Below, piece by piece: positions 28,701-40,316 of a stretch of DNA of 64,000 nt (position 1 is its first letter; every line of letters starts with the position of its first letter). The stretch is from Ophthalmolycus amberensis (taxonomy: Eukaryota; Chordata; Actinopteri; Perciformes; Zoarcidae): NCBI GenBank assembly GCA_024529925.1, contig JAFEUB010000817.1, positions 284,001 to 348,000 of the forward strand, read 5' to 3'. The position numbers were made by a program, and so were the translations under genes. A model generated the notes under the pieces. The model worked only from the letters and a program-made list of their open reading frames with translations. It searched no databases and had not been told where the DNA came from.

Positions 28701-29599
28701 GCATCTTCTGGTCTGTAAAATGTACACACACAAAAAAATGAATTCTTCACAATCACTTGAAGCTGAGTGTGTTTTTTTTCTTTTTCAAATGGCTTGTTTT
28801 TTTCTAACTTGCAGTGCAAGAACCGACATATTTTATATTCACATTTTTACATTTTACTGGAGACATCTTCAATCCACCTGGAAGCATTCGATCAAAATGA
28901 GTCTAAAGGAAGCACTAATATGGCTTCTGGCAGTACAAAACAAAAGGAATGAGTGCAGCGAGAGATCGAGAGAGTGAAAGCAGACGGACAAGATGATGAT
29001 AGATCCAGTGGTTCGGGAGAAGAGAGACAGACGCGCTGAGAGATAGCGTAGTGGTGTGGATGAGTGACTGGGCGAGCAGAGAAGGGAGTTAGGGAGTGTT
29101 GTCACGGTGTGTTTTCCCAGACCTCTCGCCCGGTGTCCCCTCGGTTTGACCCTGTTTTATGGCTCTTTTACGGCCTTTGCATAGTGTAGCCGTCCAGATC
29201 CTCTTCTCCAGGGCTCTGCTCCCCTCGTCAACCCCAGCTCCAAAGCCTCAAGCAGGGTCAGCTGTGGTCTCCCCCCCCCTCTTCTGATTCCCCTCTAATT
29301 CACAACAGATGAAATATGAGCTCCCTCCTTTTCCTTCATTGTTTTAAGCAGACGTCTGTCTGACAAACACTTTCTCACACAACCATTCATCAAGGCTGCG
29401 GCCAGTGAACAGTGAAAGGCAAGCAGGTGTTTCTCATGTTGGATGCATTTGTATGAAATAATTGTTCAGTAAGGCCTTTATGTATTTAAAAAGATGTTAT
29501 AGTTGAGCTCTTTTCTGCAGTTGGATTTACATGCTCATCTATTATTCAAGTTGTATCAAGGCACTCTAGTTCGGTACAAATGTGAACTCCTTGGGGGAA
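25753..29599. other. Long non-coding stretch, nothing firmly recognised
   Basis: No gene. A palindromic TGACGTCA (CRE-like) word lies at about 26205-26212. An AT-rich, possibly repetitive segment spans about 26390-26760. A T run lies at about 27679-27691, and purine-rich sequence with a G run at about 28350-28590. A GC-richer block at about 29100-29290 shows no exon signals. Confidence 0.45.
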
Positions 29600-29910
29600 T
29601 ATTGTACTTTTTAATTCACCGCAATTATTTGAGAGCGGTAGTTACTCTGCAGATATGAAACATGTGATCGTCTCATACATTTCACATTAGAATATAAAGT
29701 CAAAATGAGCTCCAATGCATCAGTAACACGAAGCTCATTGTGTAATGTATTTTATTATAGCATAATACTTAGAAAGTTGTGCATAATAAATACTTTTGTT
29801 TTTGATAGTCTACTTAATATCTACTTTTACTGGCCTCAAATGTGAAATGCAGGACTGTTACCGTCCATGTGCACTGCAGAGTTACAATCTAACAGTACTG
29901 TGTGATTTTG
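29600..29910 (+). repeat. Diverged copy of a common fish interspersed repeat
   Basis: Landmarks in order are TTACTCTGCAGATATGAAAC (about 29642), an AT-rich middle, AATACTTTTGTTTTTGATAG (about 29789), ATCTACTTTTACTGGC (about 29819) and GAAATGCAGGACTGTTACCG (about 29844). I recall the same order, with 'ACTTTTACTTAAGTAA' and 'TGAATGCAGGACTTTTACTT', from a very abundant teleost repeat. This copy is strongly diverged. No terminal repeats were seen. Confidence 0.45.
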
Positions 29911-30244
29911 TTTAATTCGTACCACATTTCTACATTTACAATGAAAAACTCCACGTTTTGAGTGCATTTTGGGACAGTGCGTCAGTATTTATATGAAACA
30001 ATTATCTCTCCTCTACTATAAGCCAGGTTGAGTATACTATAGTTCCCCATAATCTATGAGATTTTTTCCATAATGAAAACTCCTCAGCTGAGGAGCTCGG
30101 ACTGAGCGGATCTGGATCTCGAACAGTCGATGTATGTACATGCCTCTCAGAGCTTTCTTTCAAATGTCTTTAGGTGCATATATTGATAAATCTAGGTGCT
30201 CAAAGCTTAATTTGATCCAGCACAGACCAATGGACAGGCCAGGC

Positions 30245-30247
<3 letters not shown>

Positions 30248-30282
<35 letters not shown>
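30248..30282. repeat. (TG)17 microsatellite
   Basis: Perfect TG run. Confidence 0.95.
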
Positions 30283-30283
<1 letters not shown>

Positions 30284-33008
30284 AGACTTAGAAAAGGCTC
30301 CACTCATATTTATCCCTGCCATTTTTCAGACTGTGCGGAGAATTCCCACCGCTCTACTCTAACTTACAGCCCACTCATTTTGGCCTCACGGAGTCTGCTA
30401 TGGTCACTGATCCAGGAACAGTCGCACTCCCAGGGGAGGATTACTAAAGCACAGTTGCCTCAAACTTACTCATTTCATCTCATACAAAGTTGAAAACATG
30501 CTCCAGATATAGGAGGGGGCTCTCTCTATGAAAGCTTTGTGCACTGTACAGTAAAAAGGGAAATGCTGCACTAAATAACCTCCACTGCTGACATGATTTT
30601 CCCTCACAAGTCTATAACTTATCCCCAGCGACCTTCGTTGTGCAGAAACGAGCAAAGCCAGGCCGCTCTGCTCTAAGGTTTAACAAGGTGAAAAGTAGCG
30701 TGGAGGAAAAACTTTGTTCTCTCTAAAATTAGTCTCTGGAAAATGAGGAGAATGCAGGTAGTAAATTACGCTAACAAGGAGACGCCATCCTCTTATCCTG
30801 CCTTAAATCACAGCAGGCTGTGTGAGTAGATCCTCAGTCCTGCTCTGTGAGCTGCATGCAGAATTTCACCTCCGCCAACAGTAACTCAGGGAGCAAACCA
30901 ACAAATAAATACACCTCAGTGGGGAGATAACTCACAGGGAGACGCACAAGGACCCTCTCAGCCACACTCCGTGTGTGTGTGTGTGTGCAGGAGAAGGCTA
31001 CATGCGGTTTAAAGCAATTGTGATACATTGGACATACTGTCGTAGTGGGAGTATGGCTCTCTCCAACGTACGATGCATGCTTTGAAATGCAGCTCATTTG
31101 TTTACACGTGCACGCATTTAAGCTTCTGCTGCAAGACGGAGTGATTGTGTCATGTCATAAAGTTTCATTTTCATCAATGCAGATCAATCGTGCAGGGGTG
31201 TCACAGGTTAATGCACAAAAAGTTAGGGTGATGGGAATAATGTCGTTTGGAAAATAAATAAATGAGTAAACAGCAGAGGCGGAGTTGTACAAGCCTTCAA
31301 AAGGATGATGTTGAGGTTGATTTAGGTTCACTTATTTCATTAGATTTGTGTAATTGGACTTCTTAGGAGTCTAAAATCAGCTCACACTCCCTGCCCTGCC
31401 CAGTTAATGTTGTTATTTTCTTTATTTATCGTTCTCTTTGCTGCTCCCTCTGAAGCAGTCAGCCTCTAATCCCCTCCATCTCATGCTCACTCTCTACATC
31501 TTTCCTTATCTCTTAACTCCTTTCTGCCTCGATCTCCTCTACGCAGTGAACTGCTGCTGACCCCTGTGCTCATGTCAGTGATTAATGTCCCTCTTCTGTA
31601 CAACTCCCCATCCCATTCAGGAAAAAAAAAAGTCTTAATGGAGATGGGGTTCGTAGTCTGAGTTTGCTCCATCTCTGCTTCGATTCATGAGACGTTCATT
31701 TTACAGTTGGTATGCTGCAGTTGTTTGAAATCCCTCCAACAGCGGTGCTAACTCATTTGTTTGGTACCATTAAATAAAAGTTAAACTGTGAATCCAACAA
31801 TGTGTGGGTGCCGTATGATCAGATTTGATTGATGGAGGAGACGTAAACAGACAATTCCTTTTTATAAGATTTTGATTTAAGTATCGCTCACCTCTGATTG
31901 GTGCACGGAATTGGTGGCATCACTTTTTTTTTCAAATTAGGCTTTGCTCACTTTTAACTATTGAGAGGAGAAAAACACAAATACACAAATCTCGTTTAAC
32001 TGTGAAGTAACTAAAAACTGTTCTAACCTTGTCCGACTGTAGTGTCTTCATGTTTGACTCCCTCTCTCATAGTGAGAAGCCTATTGAGAAAACAGTACAC
32101 ACATGTGCAAGTACACACTTTACGGGTCCCATTCCTTCTTCTTCTCAGTCCATGGTTGAAGTTAAAGAATACCAGAACACCTGTTGGCTAGATTTCAGAC
32201 ATAGAGACACATACAGTAGACCACATAGCCAATGTGTAGACATGCACACACACATTAACACCGACAAGCAGATGGAGTATCAGTGTGTCTACAATGATCC
32301 TGTTACCTCTAAACCTGAGACGGTAAAATACAGATTCACCGTAGAGTCGCTCTCCAAAGACCAGCAATGATCTGCTGGGATGAATACTTTTGATTCTGTT
32401 CATTTCAACAATGGCCGGCGTGTTAAAAATAAGTGCGCTGTATTTCCACTCTCTGTGTTTTTGAGCCCTGTTTACTCCCCTTTTTGAATTAAAGTATATT
32501 TCACCTGATTTTATAGGGCAATATTTAAACTGTCAGTGATTTATGTTGCCGGCTGTCGCCTGCGCTACTTTCCCACACTGCTCGAGCCAAAGTGTTGGGA
32601 AGAAAAGCCCCCCATTTTGTATTACTGTTTCCTTTTAGCCCTGCAAAGATCCTCAGCTCTCAGTAGATGGACGAGATGCCTAGGGTCCGCCACAGCAGAC
32701 ACTGAGAGCTGCACGTCTTTGACAAATTGTCCCCCTGACCCCAGCTAACCTGCAGTGGCAGACTTCACAGGGCTGGAGGGCTCCGGTCTGTCCCTTTGGC
32801 CATGTCCCCCTCCCCCTCAGACTTCAGGTCACTGCTAGTGAAGGGGAGCTTGCTAATGTTGTGACTTGCTGAATTTGTGAACAGAAGCACTGACTGAGGC
32901 CTCCAGTCCTGAGGCTGATGGACTGGCTGTTGTGTGGGAATTGACGTGTCCTGAGGGAGAAAAAAGAGATAAAGACAGAATAGATTGAGGCAGAATTGGA
33001 GGAAATGT
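30283..33008. other. Non-coding stretch, nothing recognised
   Basis: No supported gene. The 113-codon frame at 32029-32370 (+) and other short frames show no domain. A short GT run lies at about 30971-30986, and an A run at 31622-31631. Confidence 0.5.
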
Positions 33009-33026
33009 GGGGGGGGGGGGGGGGGG
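33009..33026. repeat. G18 homopolymer
   Basis: An uninterrupted G run, one of several long G or C runs in the window (6238, 7084, 10443, 21402, 36638, 55220). Confidence 0.95.
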
Positions 33027-35481
33027 AGAGGGGCGCAGACAAATGAGAGTCTTTGCTGTTGTGCGAGGACTCAGTCCACATAGTATCTTAATATTTATGC
33101 AGGTTTTAGATCACTCTGAACTCTGGGAAGCCATGATGGCCATTTGTCTTATTTTTTATTTTTTTACATCTCTTCGACATTGTGATTTATCAATAAATCT
33201 GACACAAAATCTAGAATGATCCAAGAATATGGACATCACAGAATCAGACACACTGTTAGATTGAATGCAGTTCACAATAGTTAGCGCTTTATATCTAGAG
33301 TTTGTTTAAACTGACTTGAGTCACTCTCCTTATCGTGCCATAAACTGTACCTGCTTGTGTGCCGGAACAAAAAAGGTAAAGTTTCTGAAATGCATCTTCA
33401 TGTAATAGTCGTGTCTGTCCAGCCATGATATCCCTCGGTGTACTACTCCAAAAACCACTGAGTCAGCTTAAAATTTAAATTGAATATTTCTGCAGCTGCA
33501 CAACTCGAAGTTGAACCAGAGGGTTATACAGTGCGAGTGAGTGTAAAGGGATTTTAACAGTGTAATGGAGGGAGAGCAGGACTGTGAAGGTGCTCTCAGA
33601 GGGGGATAGATGGCTTGTCAAATCATGCGTGCACACACACTGTATTGACGAACAGTATAGGCACACGGTGACAAATGAACAATATTGCAAGCATGTGGAC
33701 TCTCACGCACATATACGGACACGCTCGTACACATCGCCTGCACCTCCGCCCCTCACTCCCTCCATCTTTCTGTGTCTGTCACCACCAGAGGATTATACAG
33801 CGGGATACCTTACACCGCTGTTGCAAAAAAATGTAGCCTGGAAAAGCTCTACTCTAAGCGAAAAATCCAACCATTCATCTCCCGCCATCTCTCCGTTCCC
33901 TCGTCGCTCCGTCACTCTTTTCTTTTTCACCTTCTTTTTGTGTCGCAACAGTTTTTCCCGTCTCAGGTTTTCTGTGGAGAGCCGCAGACGGAGCACTGCA
34001 ATGGGGGAAAACAAAACCCTATTCTTTTGTTTTGTGTGTACCTATTCAGTTACGCGGGCGGGTGGGAATTCTGAAGTTTAGATTAATGTCGTTTCACTGT
34101 GCTAATTATGACAATGTCAGGCTGTGGTTTAGTGATAATAGAGGTAGGAACACTGAAAAAGAAGCAGAATAGGGCTCATTATCGAGATAACAAGAACCCT
34201 GGAAAATAAGTCACAAGGATCTTGTTTTGTGAAAAAAATGTAGCTGATTCAAATGGATTCAGGTATTTTGTTCTGAAAGTCTGTGGTGAGTCTTTGAGTC
34301 TTTGATAACAGTTGTGGGTGAGAGCTAAATGGTAACTTTACTTAATCCCTTGCTCAAACTGTAATTTGTTACAAAGGCACATATCAGGTTAGAGGACTAT
34401 ATATAATTATAGATTTAATTGTCTTGTAGAAACAGAGCAGTAAAAATATGGAAAAAAACACAAATAAATGGTTTTCTAAAGTTAAAAGTACTTTCTTACT
34501 ACAAAAAGTAATCTGAATACTACTATACTCTAACGTGTTACCACAGACGCCAGAGCGGAGTGTGTTCTGCTCAAGCCGAGAGGGAACTTTTCCTTTCAAC
34601 ATCTGCAACATCTAAAATCTCAAACACCACGCAGGACAACCGAGTTCCTCGCCCACGGCGTCTGAAGAGCCTCCAGTTTCCTTATGTTTGCTTATGAGTT
34701 CTGTGACATGGTCTTTACCTACCGCACATTGAACTCTGTCTCTCTAAAACCTAGACAGGAAGATTTGTATATTGCCCGCGTAGTCTGTCAAATCTGTCTC
34801 AGGGCTAGTAAATCAAAGGTGTGTGTTCGTGAAAAACCATATCCGAGCCTCGGGTGCCATCTGAGAGGTGTAACAGACAAGTCTCTGCATATATCTCCCC
34901 CTGGCCTCCACGCAAACATAAGCCCCCTTCCCTCTGGATAAAAAAACCCACTAACATCCACTAACATCTGGCTTTTGTCTTCAGTGGGAAAGGTTACAAT
35001 TGGCATTCATTCCCGGGAACAGCCAATATTAAGCGGATTTTCCCATCTTTAAAAAATGAATATACGTGCTAATTTCGGTCTAAAAAGGCTAATAAACAGA
35101 ACCGGTGTTCTTTTGCATCTTCCACTGGATTTCAGTTCTAGGTGAGCGTGCAGACAGATACAGAACAGTGGCAGAATGCGCTGGCTATTGAGAGTGTGAA
35201 AGAAATGCTGATTGATCACCTTCCTACACGTGTGTGCTTACTAGAAAATAAATAAGAACCTTCTTGGTAAATAGTATGTTTTCTCTAATGTTGAAATTAT
35301 CAATTAAGTAATCAGTCATCAACAAAAAATGAATAGGGATGCTCTGATGCAACTCTTTTCCTCCCAATATTAATTCCGATACCTCAATATGAGGCCCCAA
35401 CAGGTGCAACCTCCAGCCTCTGAAATATGACAATAAGCTATTCAGAGTTGCCACTTTGGGAAATTACTATGTTCTTATGTT
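33027..35481. other. Non-coding stretch, nothing recognised
   Basis: The 165-codon frame at 33584-34081 (+) and an overlapping 129-codon frame are low-complexity (His/Thr, then Ser/Phe) and not credible. A GC-balanced block at about 34550-35060 could be conserved non-coding sequence but cannot be tested here. It includes a tandem CACTAACATC word near 34949-34969. Confidence 0.45.
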
Positions 35482-35553
35482 GTAGACTAATTGATTCATT
35501 AAATAAAAAAAAAAGATAATTCAGTCAATACTAAAAATAATTAGTTGCAGCCC
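35482..35553. mobile_element. Terminal fragment of the 'GGGCTGCAACTAA' fish element
   Basis: The end AATTAGTTGCAGCCC (35539-35553) is the complement of the GGGCTGCAACTAA start of the longer copy at 39900. The sequence just inside (ACTAATTGATTCATTAAA, A run, ATTCAGTCAATACT) resembles that element's ATTGATTAGTCG region. Only about 70 bp is recognisable. Confidence 0.55.
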
Positions 35554-35744
35554 AAGTTTCCTCCTCCAGATCTCTAAAGGGACCCTCTTCTTCATCTCCC
35601 CTCTTCCTGGTTCCTTTTCTTTCTTTATCTTTTTCTCTCTCTGTCATCTCCTCTGACACACACACACACACACAGGAATCCCAGGTATGCCAGGCCCATG
35701 CAGGCCAGAGAAGAAGAGCTCTGTGTATGTGATTGAAGCTGTCC

Positions 35745-35807
35745 TGCTGCTCTGGGCTGTGATATGATGAGCAGATAACTCCGCTCATCATATCGCAGCC
35801 CTCAGCA
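35745..35807. ncRNA. MicroRNA-like hairpin (candidate only)
   Basis: Arms 35754-35772 and 35783-35801 (19 nt each) pair throughout with one G:U wobble, around a 10-nt loop (35773-35782). An outer 5-bp stem (35745-35749 with 35803-35807) lies beyond a 4/1-nt internal loop. Size and shape resemble a pre-miRNA, although the stem is nearer to perfect and the loop sits in less A/U-rich sequence than usual. I do not recognise a known miRNA seed. A non-functional inverted duplication is equally possible. Confidence 0.3.
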
Positions 35808-38800
35808 CTCTGAGATGAAAGCTTTGAAATGTAATTGTCTCTTCTGCTTGTTCTTAGCCTACATGTCTTTGTTCCTGCTTTGCACTCCAGCAGTGTGATG
35901 CAAATTGTTGTGTCATGACTTAAATATAAAAGTAATAATGTTTTTTTTTTTTTTTCAAGTGTAGTATCTTTCTATTATTTTTCAGCAACAATCATAGTCA
36001 GCATTTTGTTTGTTGCACTTAATTGCTCCTTTTTTCCCTGCTTGTTATTACAGTTGTGGCATTTTTGAACATATGTTATTACATAATATTTTATATTCCA
36101 AAATAATACACAAAACTGTTGTATTCTCAGGTATATCAGGGTCTAGATGGGAGTCTGCTTTCATATGACCGTACTCAGGCATACAGTCCAGACGAAGTAT
36201 AAATGTAAGATTGTTAAATAAGTCCACATGCAAGTCTTTTTTTTTTTTACTTATGTCATCCTTGTATACATTTCTGTCAATGATATTTCATATGCAACAA
36301 ACTAAAGAGTAACCTCATCCACCTTCTAAGTAGCTAGTTGTTTGATACAAACATAGTCTAACAACTCAAACACGATTTGTCTTTTCACGAGGTCTTTAAA
36401 TGAAGCGATTGACCTCTGCTTCAAACCCGTGACCCAGACTGAAGCAGGCTGACACGAGAGGCGAGCTCTGCTACGCTCGTTGGCCACGGCCCTTTTTTTT
36501 GGGAATCGTTTAGATCTCTGACACATCCAATCAACTGCATTCAGAACTGAACAGTGTACTTTTAGGCATATTAAAACTGTCCAGTTACTCTCTCTTTATC
36601 CTTCCCTTAACTGCTGCCTCCTTTCACCACTTTTACTCCCCCCCCCCCCCCCCGTAGCCAAATCATATCCTGCTGCGTCTCTTAGACCCTCACAGGTTGG
36701 CTAGCGAGAGATCCGGCAACGATTAGCCTTTAATGAATTGAACCTCATTGCTGCCTTCAAATGCTCTGGGCTTGTTTTTCTGCCGGCTTGCAACCAGATG
36801 CTTGCAGCAGAGAAGAAATGCCTCATTGCCCCATCTGTTTGCTAAAACCTCGTCGAGCCAAATGATAAATGTGGCCCATGCTTGGACCCGAGAAAGGCTT
36901 TAATAGATCCGTGCATTATGTGTCCATGATCGCTGTTTTCTTTTAGCTCGTTGAAGGTGCTGGAAACTGGTATTATAATTGTGTTGATGTGTTATTTTGG
37001 CATCCATCAGGGCTTGTTAGTGGGGGGGTTGTATCCTTTGTACTGTTAGAGTGACTCAATAGACAGCCGTTAATTTGATTTTTCACCATGTGTTTGTTCT
37101 TTGTGAGCTTTGGCTTCCAGAGAAGTGAAATCCACATGATGAAGCCAGTAGTTGTCTGGCAATGTTCAATATGAGGACATCGCACAGTATGTTTTTGTAG
37201 TCGTCCCAGTGTATCAACATGACCCAACCTTTGTTTGTTTGTTCATGTTTTTTCATGCTTGGGTGTGCGTTGGGGTTGGAGAGAGATGAGGAAATCAGCA
37301 AGCACCTCCTGTCAGAACGTGTGTCAAAATACATGGAGATGGAGAACTAACACTCGAACCACGCTGACTTTGTTTATCGAGATGAAAGCATACGTTCACG
37401 TCTCGTCTTATCTGTTTCCCTCAAATCCCTCCAGGCTTAAATACCTCCCAGGTATTCATGCAGTGTGTTGTCGGACGGGTCAAGCTGAAGATGCAATAGC
37501 TGCGATTAAAGCTTTTCTTTATCGATGTCTTTGCTCAGGATGACCCTGTAGATAAGACACCACATGTTGCCTGGTGAAATGATGCATCTGTAGTTAGGTC
37601 CTTGTGAAATGGGGGAGCTGACAAAGAGAAACACTTAGATGACACCTCCTAAATCTTAAATCATATCTTATCTCTGTTTAGGAGGACATTTAGGATTTTT
37701 GGTATTACAACCGGTTTCCTAACTGCTTTTAGGTACAAATCCTGACCTATCTTAGGACTAGGAATTTAGCTATCCTATATGCGCATACAGTCAACGTTGT
37801 TTGATAACTTGAGATTATAGAAAGGTTGTCAAATATCAAACTGAAGATTACTGAATTAGCTATCCCTTTGGTTGTATTGGGCTATTGTAAATTCATACGC
37901 AGGATAGCTTTATTGTATTTCAAAGATATTTTCTTTTTTTTATAGAATAGTATTTGTCAAAATACAGTGTAGCAATATCTTCATATAAAAAGACAAAAAT
38001 GACCATGATAGAAGAACGTAACCATACCATCGACACCGAACTGCAGAAATTCCTAAATTTCTTCTTCTGCGACACTCTTATTCAGGAGAGAAATTCAATA
38101 AGAAGTAGGAGAGCGACTGCATAGCATGAGGTTGAATTTGTCTGAATGTAGCCTCAGTCTTTTTCATTGAGAAAAACTCAGAGTCTCAAGAGTGTCTCAA
38201 TATGGCTGTGCTCTCATGACTTTATCTTAGAAAAGTAGCTCCCCTGTCAAAATGAGCAACAGTTCCCTGTGAAAAAGTCTCTTCCTCTCAGTCCTTCCTT
38301 TTTTATTTTCTGTAGCTATCTTCACTCCAGCTAAATGATTCACATGAACCAAGTCTTGCTATGAACTCCCCCCTGCCTCCACCAGAGCATCATTCATCCA
38401 TGCTCCACGAAGACGAAGACGGGAAATGGGAGGAAACACTGAGATGTAGGGCACCGTGTGGTGTGGCGAGCCAAAGCAAATAACATGTATCATGTGTGTT
38501 TGGATTTTGTCTTTGACCCGTGTTGCACGATAACCTCACCCTCCCACCTGTTCTGTAATTCTGTCATGAGTCCTGTTTGACAACACTGCATGTGCATATT
38601 CTAGTTTTTCTTTTTTGAAGTTGGGATTCGTAGCTACTTTCAAGTCCACAAGTGAATTCTTCTTCTTCTAGTAGAATGAGATGAGCATAACACACACTCT
38701 CCAAGTGTGCTGCACTGTACATATAGGGCTGTGTTTCTGTGTGTGTGTTAACTGATCCCAAATCTGGGAGAAATTTAACAAAGTTCTATGAACAGGAGCA

Positions 38801-39132
38801 GACCAGAAAAGACGGTAAACGCAACATGGCTCAAAATTACCCACCTACCACACACATGATGTACATAGTCTCTCTCTCACACACACACACACACACACCT
38901 CTGCCATGTTCTACTCTTAAGTTATACGGTGGCACACAGGCACTAACCATATAGACAACCCGTCTCACTCCCACCTCGTCAACTACCAACGCTTGGTCAG
39001 ACACCCTTTAGCGTCTGTATGCTATACGCTCCTGGCTGAGAGTGTTGCAATAGACTGCTGGCCCTCCAATCATCATTATTGTTACCAGGTTTTTCCATCG
39101 TAATCAGAGGTGAATGTGGTCTCCTAAATGAG
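35808..39132. other. Non-coding stretch with C16 run
   Basis: No gene is recognised. It includes T runs at about 35940-35955 and 36237-36249, and a C run at 36638-36653. A complex, non-repetitive block at about 36720-36910 has the look of conserved non-coding sequence, by impression only. At about 37640-37790, repeated AGGA/TCCT words around TTTAGGA suggest a decayed element. Confidence 0.45.
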
Positions 39133-39267
39133 GTGTGTGTGTGTGTGTGTGTATATATTTATTGCGTTCTCTCTCCGCTGCTTTAATATCAGTGTGTATT
39201 AATGCAGTGAGATTGGGAGCAGTGTGGTGCCTGCGGAGCCTATTAGTTCTCTGGAAATAAACCCCCC

Positions 39268-39301
<34 letters not shown>
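39133..39301. repeat. GT tract and AC tract
   Basis: A GT run at 39133-39151 and an AC run at 39270-39301 lie 118 bp apart in opposite orientation. The same-strand complementarity of the two could allow a hairpin. Confidence 0.9.
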
Positions 39302-39303
<2 letters not shown>

Positions 39304-39898
39304 ACATCCCCCTCTCTGTCCATGCCCATCTGTCCGAGGTTGACCTATTAGGAGTGACCTTTCGAATGGCTGGATGCATGGATGCGGTCGGCTGTTTTAT
39401 TAGAAGGTATCAGTGTCACAATCTCACACAAACGGTCCCGCAAACAGCTATCGAATGTCCAGTTTCATGAAGACTTTGGACCTCGCTGTGTGCTCCCTCT
39501 TTCAGTCCGCTCCAGCTTGCCTTATTATGAAGGGCTGTTACCTCACGGCGTTCAATAGTCCCTTTGTCCAGTGTGTGTGTGTGTGATAGAATGAAACATT
39601 GTCATCTATACTGCAGTATTTTGTGACCCTGGAGATACACAGTCTCTTCTTTAGCTGTCTTAATGATATATGATATAGATGTGATTTATAGGGTATAAGT
39701 GAAAACAGAGGAGTCGTGTAACACCGATCATGTTTTCAAGTTGCGTGTGTGAAATAGAAAGTCGGCATTGTTCTATCTATTATGTTCTTCTTACCTTGGT
39801 CTGAATTTGTTTTTACAAGAAATCGACACGCTTGTTAAACTGCAACTTTTAAGTCATTGACCTCCACCGCAGAGACTCGGGGTTTGCTCTACGTTCTG
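39302..39898. other. Non-coding stretch, nothing recognised
   Basis: No gene or familiar repeat. A short GT run lies at about 39571-39585. Confidence 0.5.
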
Positions 39899-40316
39899 GG
39901 GCTGCAACTAACGATTACTGACATTATCAATTAGTCTGGCCATTATTTTCTTGATTCATTGTTTTGCCGGTACAATGTCAGCAAATATGTAACATTTTCC
40001 ATGAGTCGATTAATTGATTAGTCGTTAGACACAAAATGAATCAGCAGCTACTTTAATTGATCCATTAATTATTTAAGTGATTTTTCAAGAAAAATGCCCC
40101 AAATTAGATTTTCAGGTTCTCAAATATAGAAATGTGACGCTTTTTTTGGTCTGACATTATAGTAAATTGAATAATCTGGAGTTTGGGGCTGTTGGTCGAT
40201 GATGAAGTCAACTTGGGCTTTAGGATATTGAGTTTTTCCCTGTTTCCGGATATTGAGTTTTTCCCTGTTTCTCTCGATTAATAGATAAATTGAGAAAATA
40301 ACCTGCAGATTAATTG
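39899..40316. mobile_element. Non-autonomous DNA element of the 'GGGCTGCAACTAACGATTA' type, degraded
   Basis: The left end GGGGCTGCAACTAACGATTA (39899-39918) is followed by several ATCAATTAGTC, CGATTAATTGATTAGTCG and GATTAATTGACAG words in both orientations. The middle holds AAAATGCCCCAAATTAGATT (about 40092) and GACATTATAGTAAATTG (about 40153). I remember this arrangement from a very common percomorph element with inverted ATTAATCGATTA-rich ends. The right end is degraded and no transposase is encoded. The 35482-35553 fragment is a second copy. Confidence 0.6.
40223..40272 (+). repeat. 25-bp tandem duplication
   Basis: The unit beginning GGATATTGAGTTTTTCCC occurs at 40223-40247 and again at 40248-40272, identical except for the last base or two. 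It lies inside the degraded element, so it is a recent local duplication compared with the age of that copy. Confidence 0.9.

Noticed and set aside
33584..34081. 165-codon plus-strand frame and an overlapping 129-codon frame
   Set aside because: Low-complexity His/Thr and Ser/Phe composition from CA- and T/C-rich DNA; no homology recognised.
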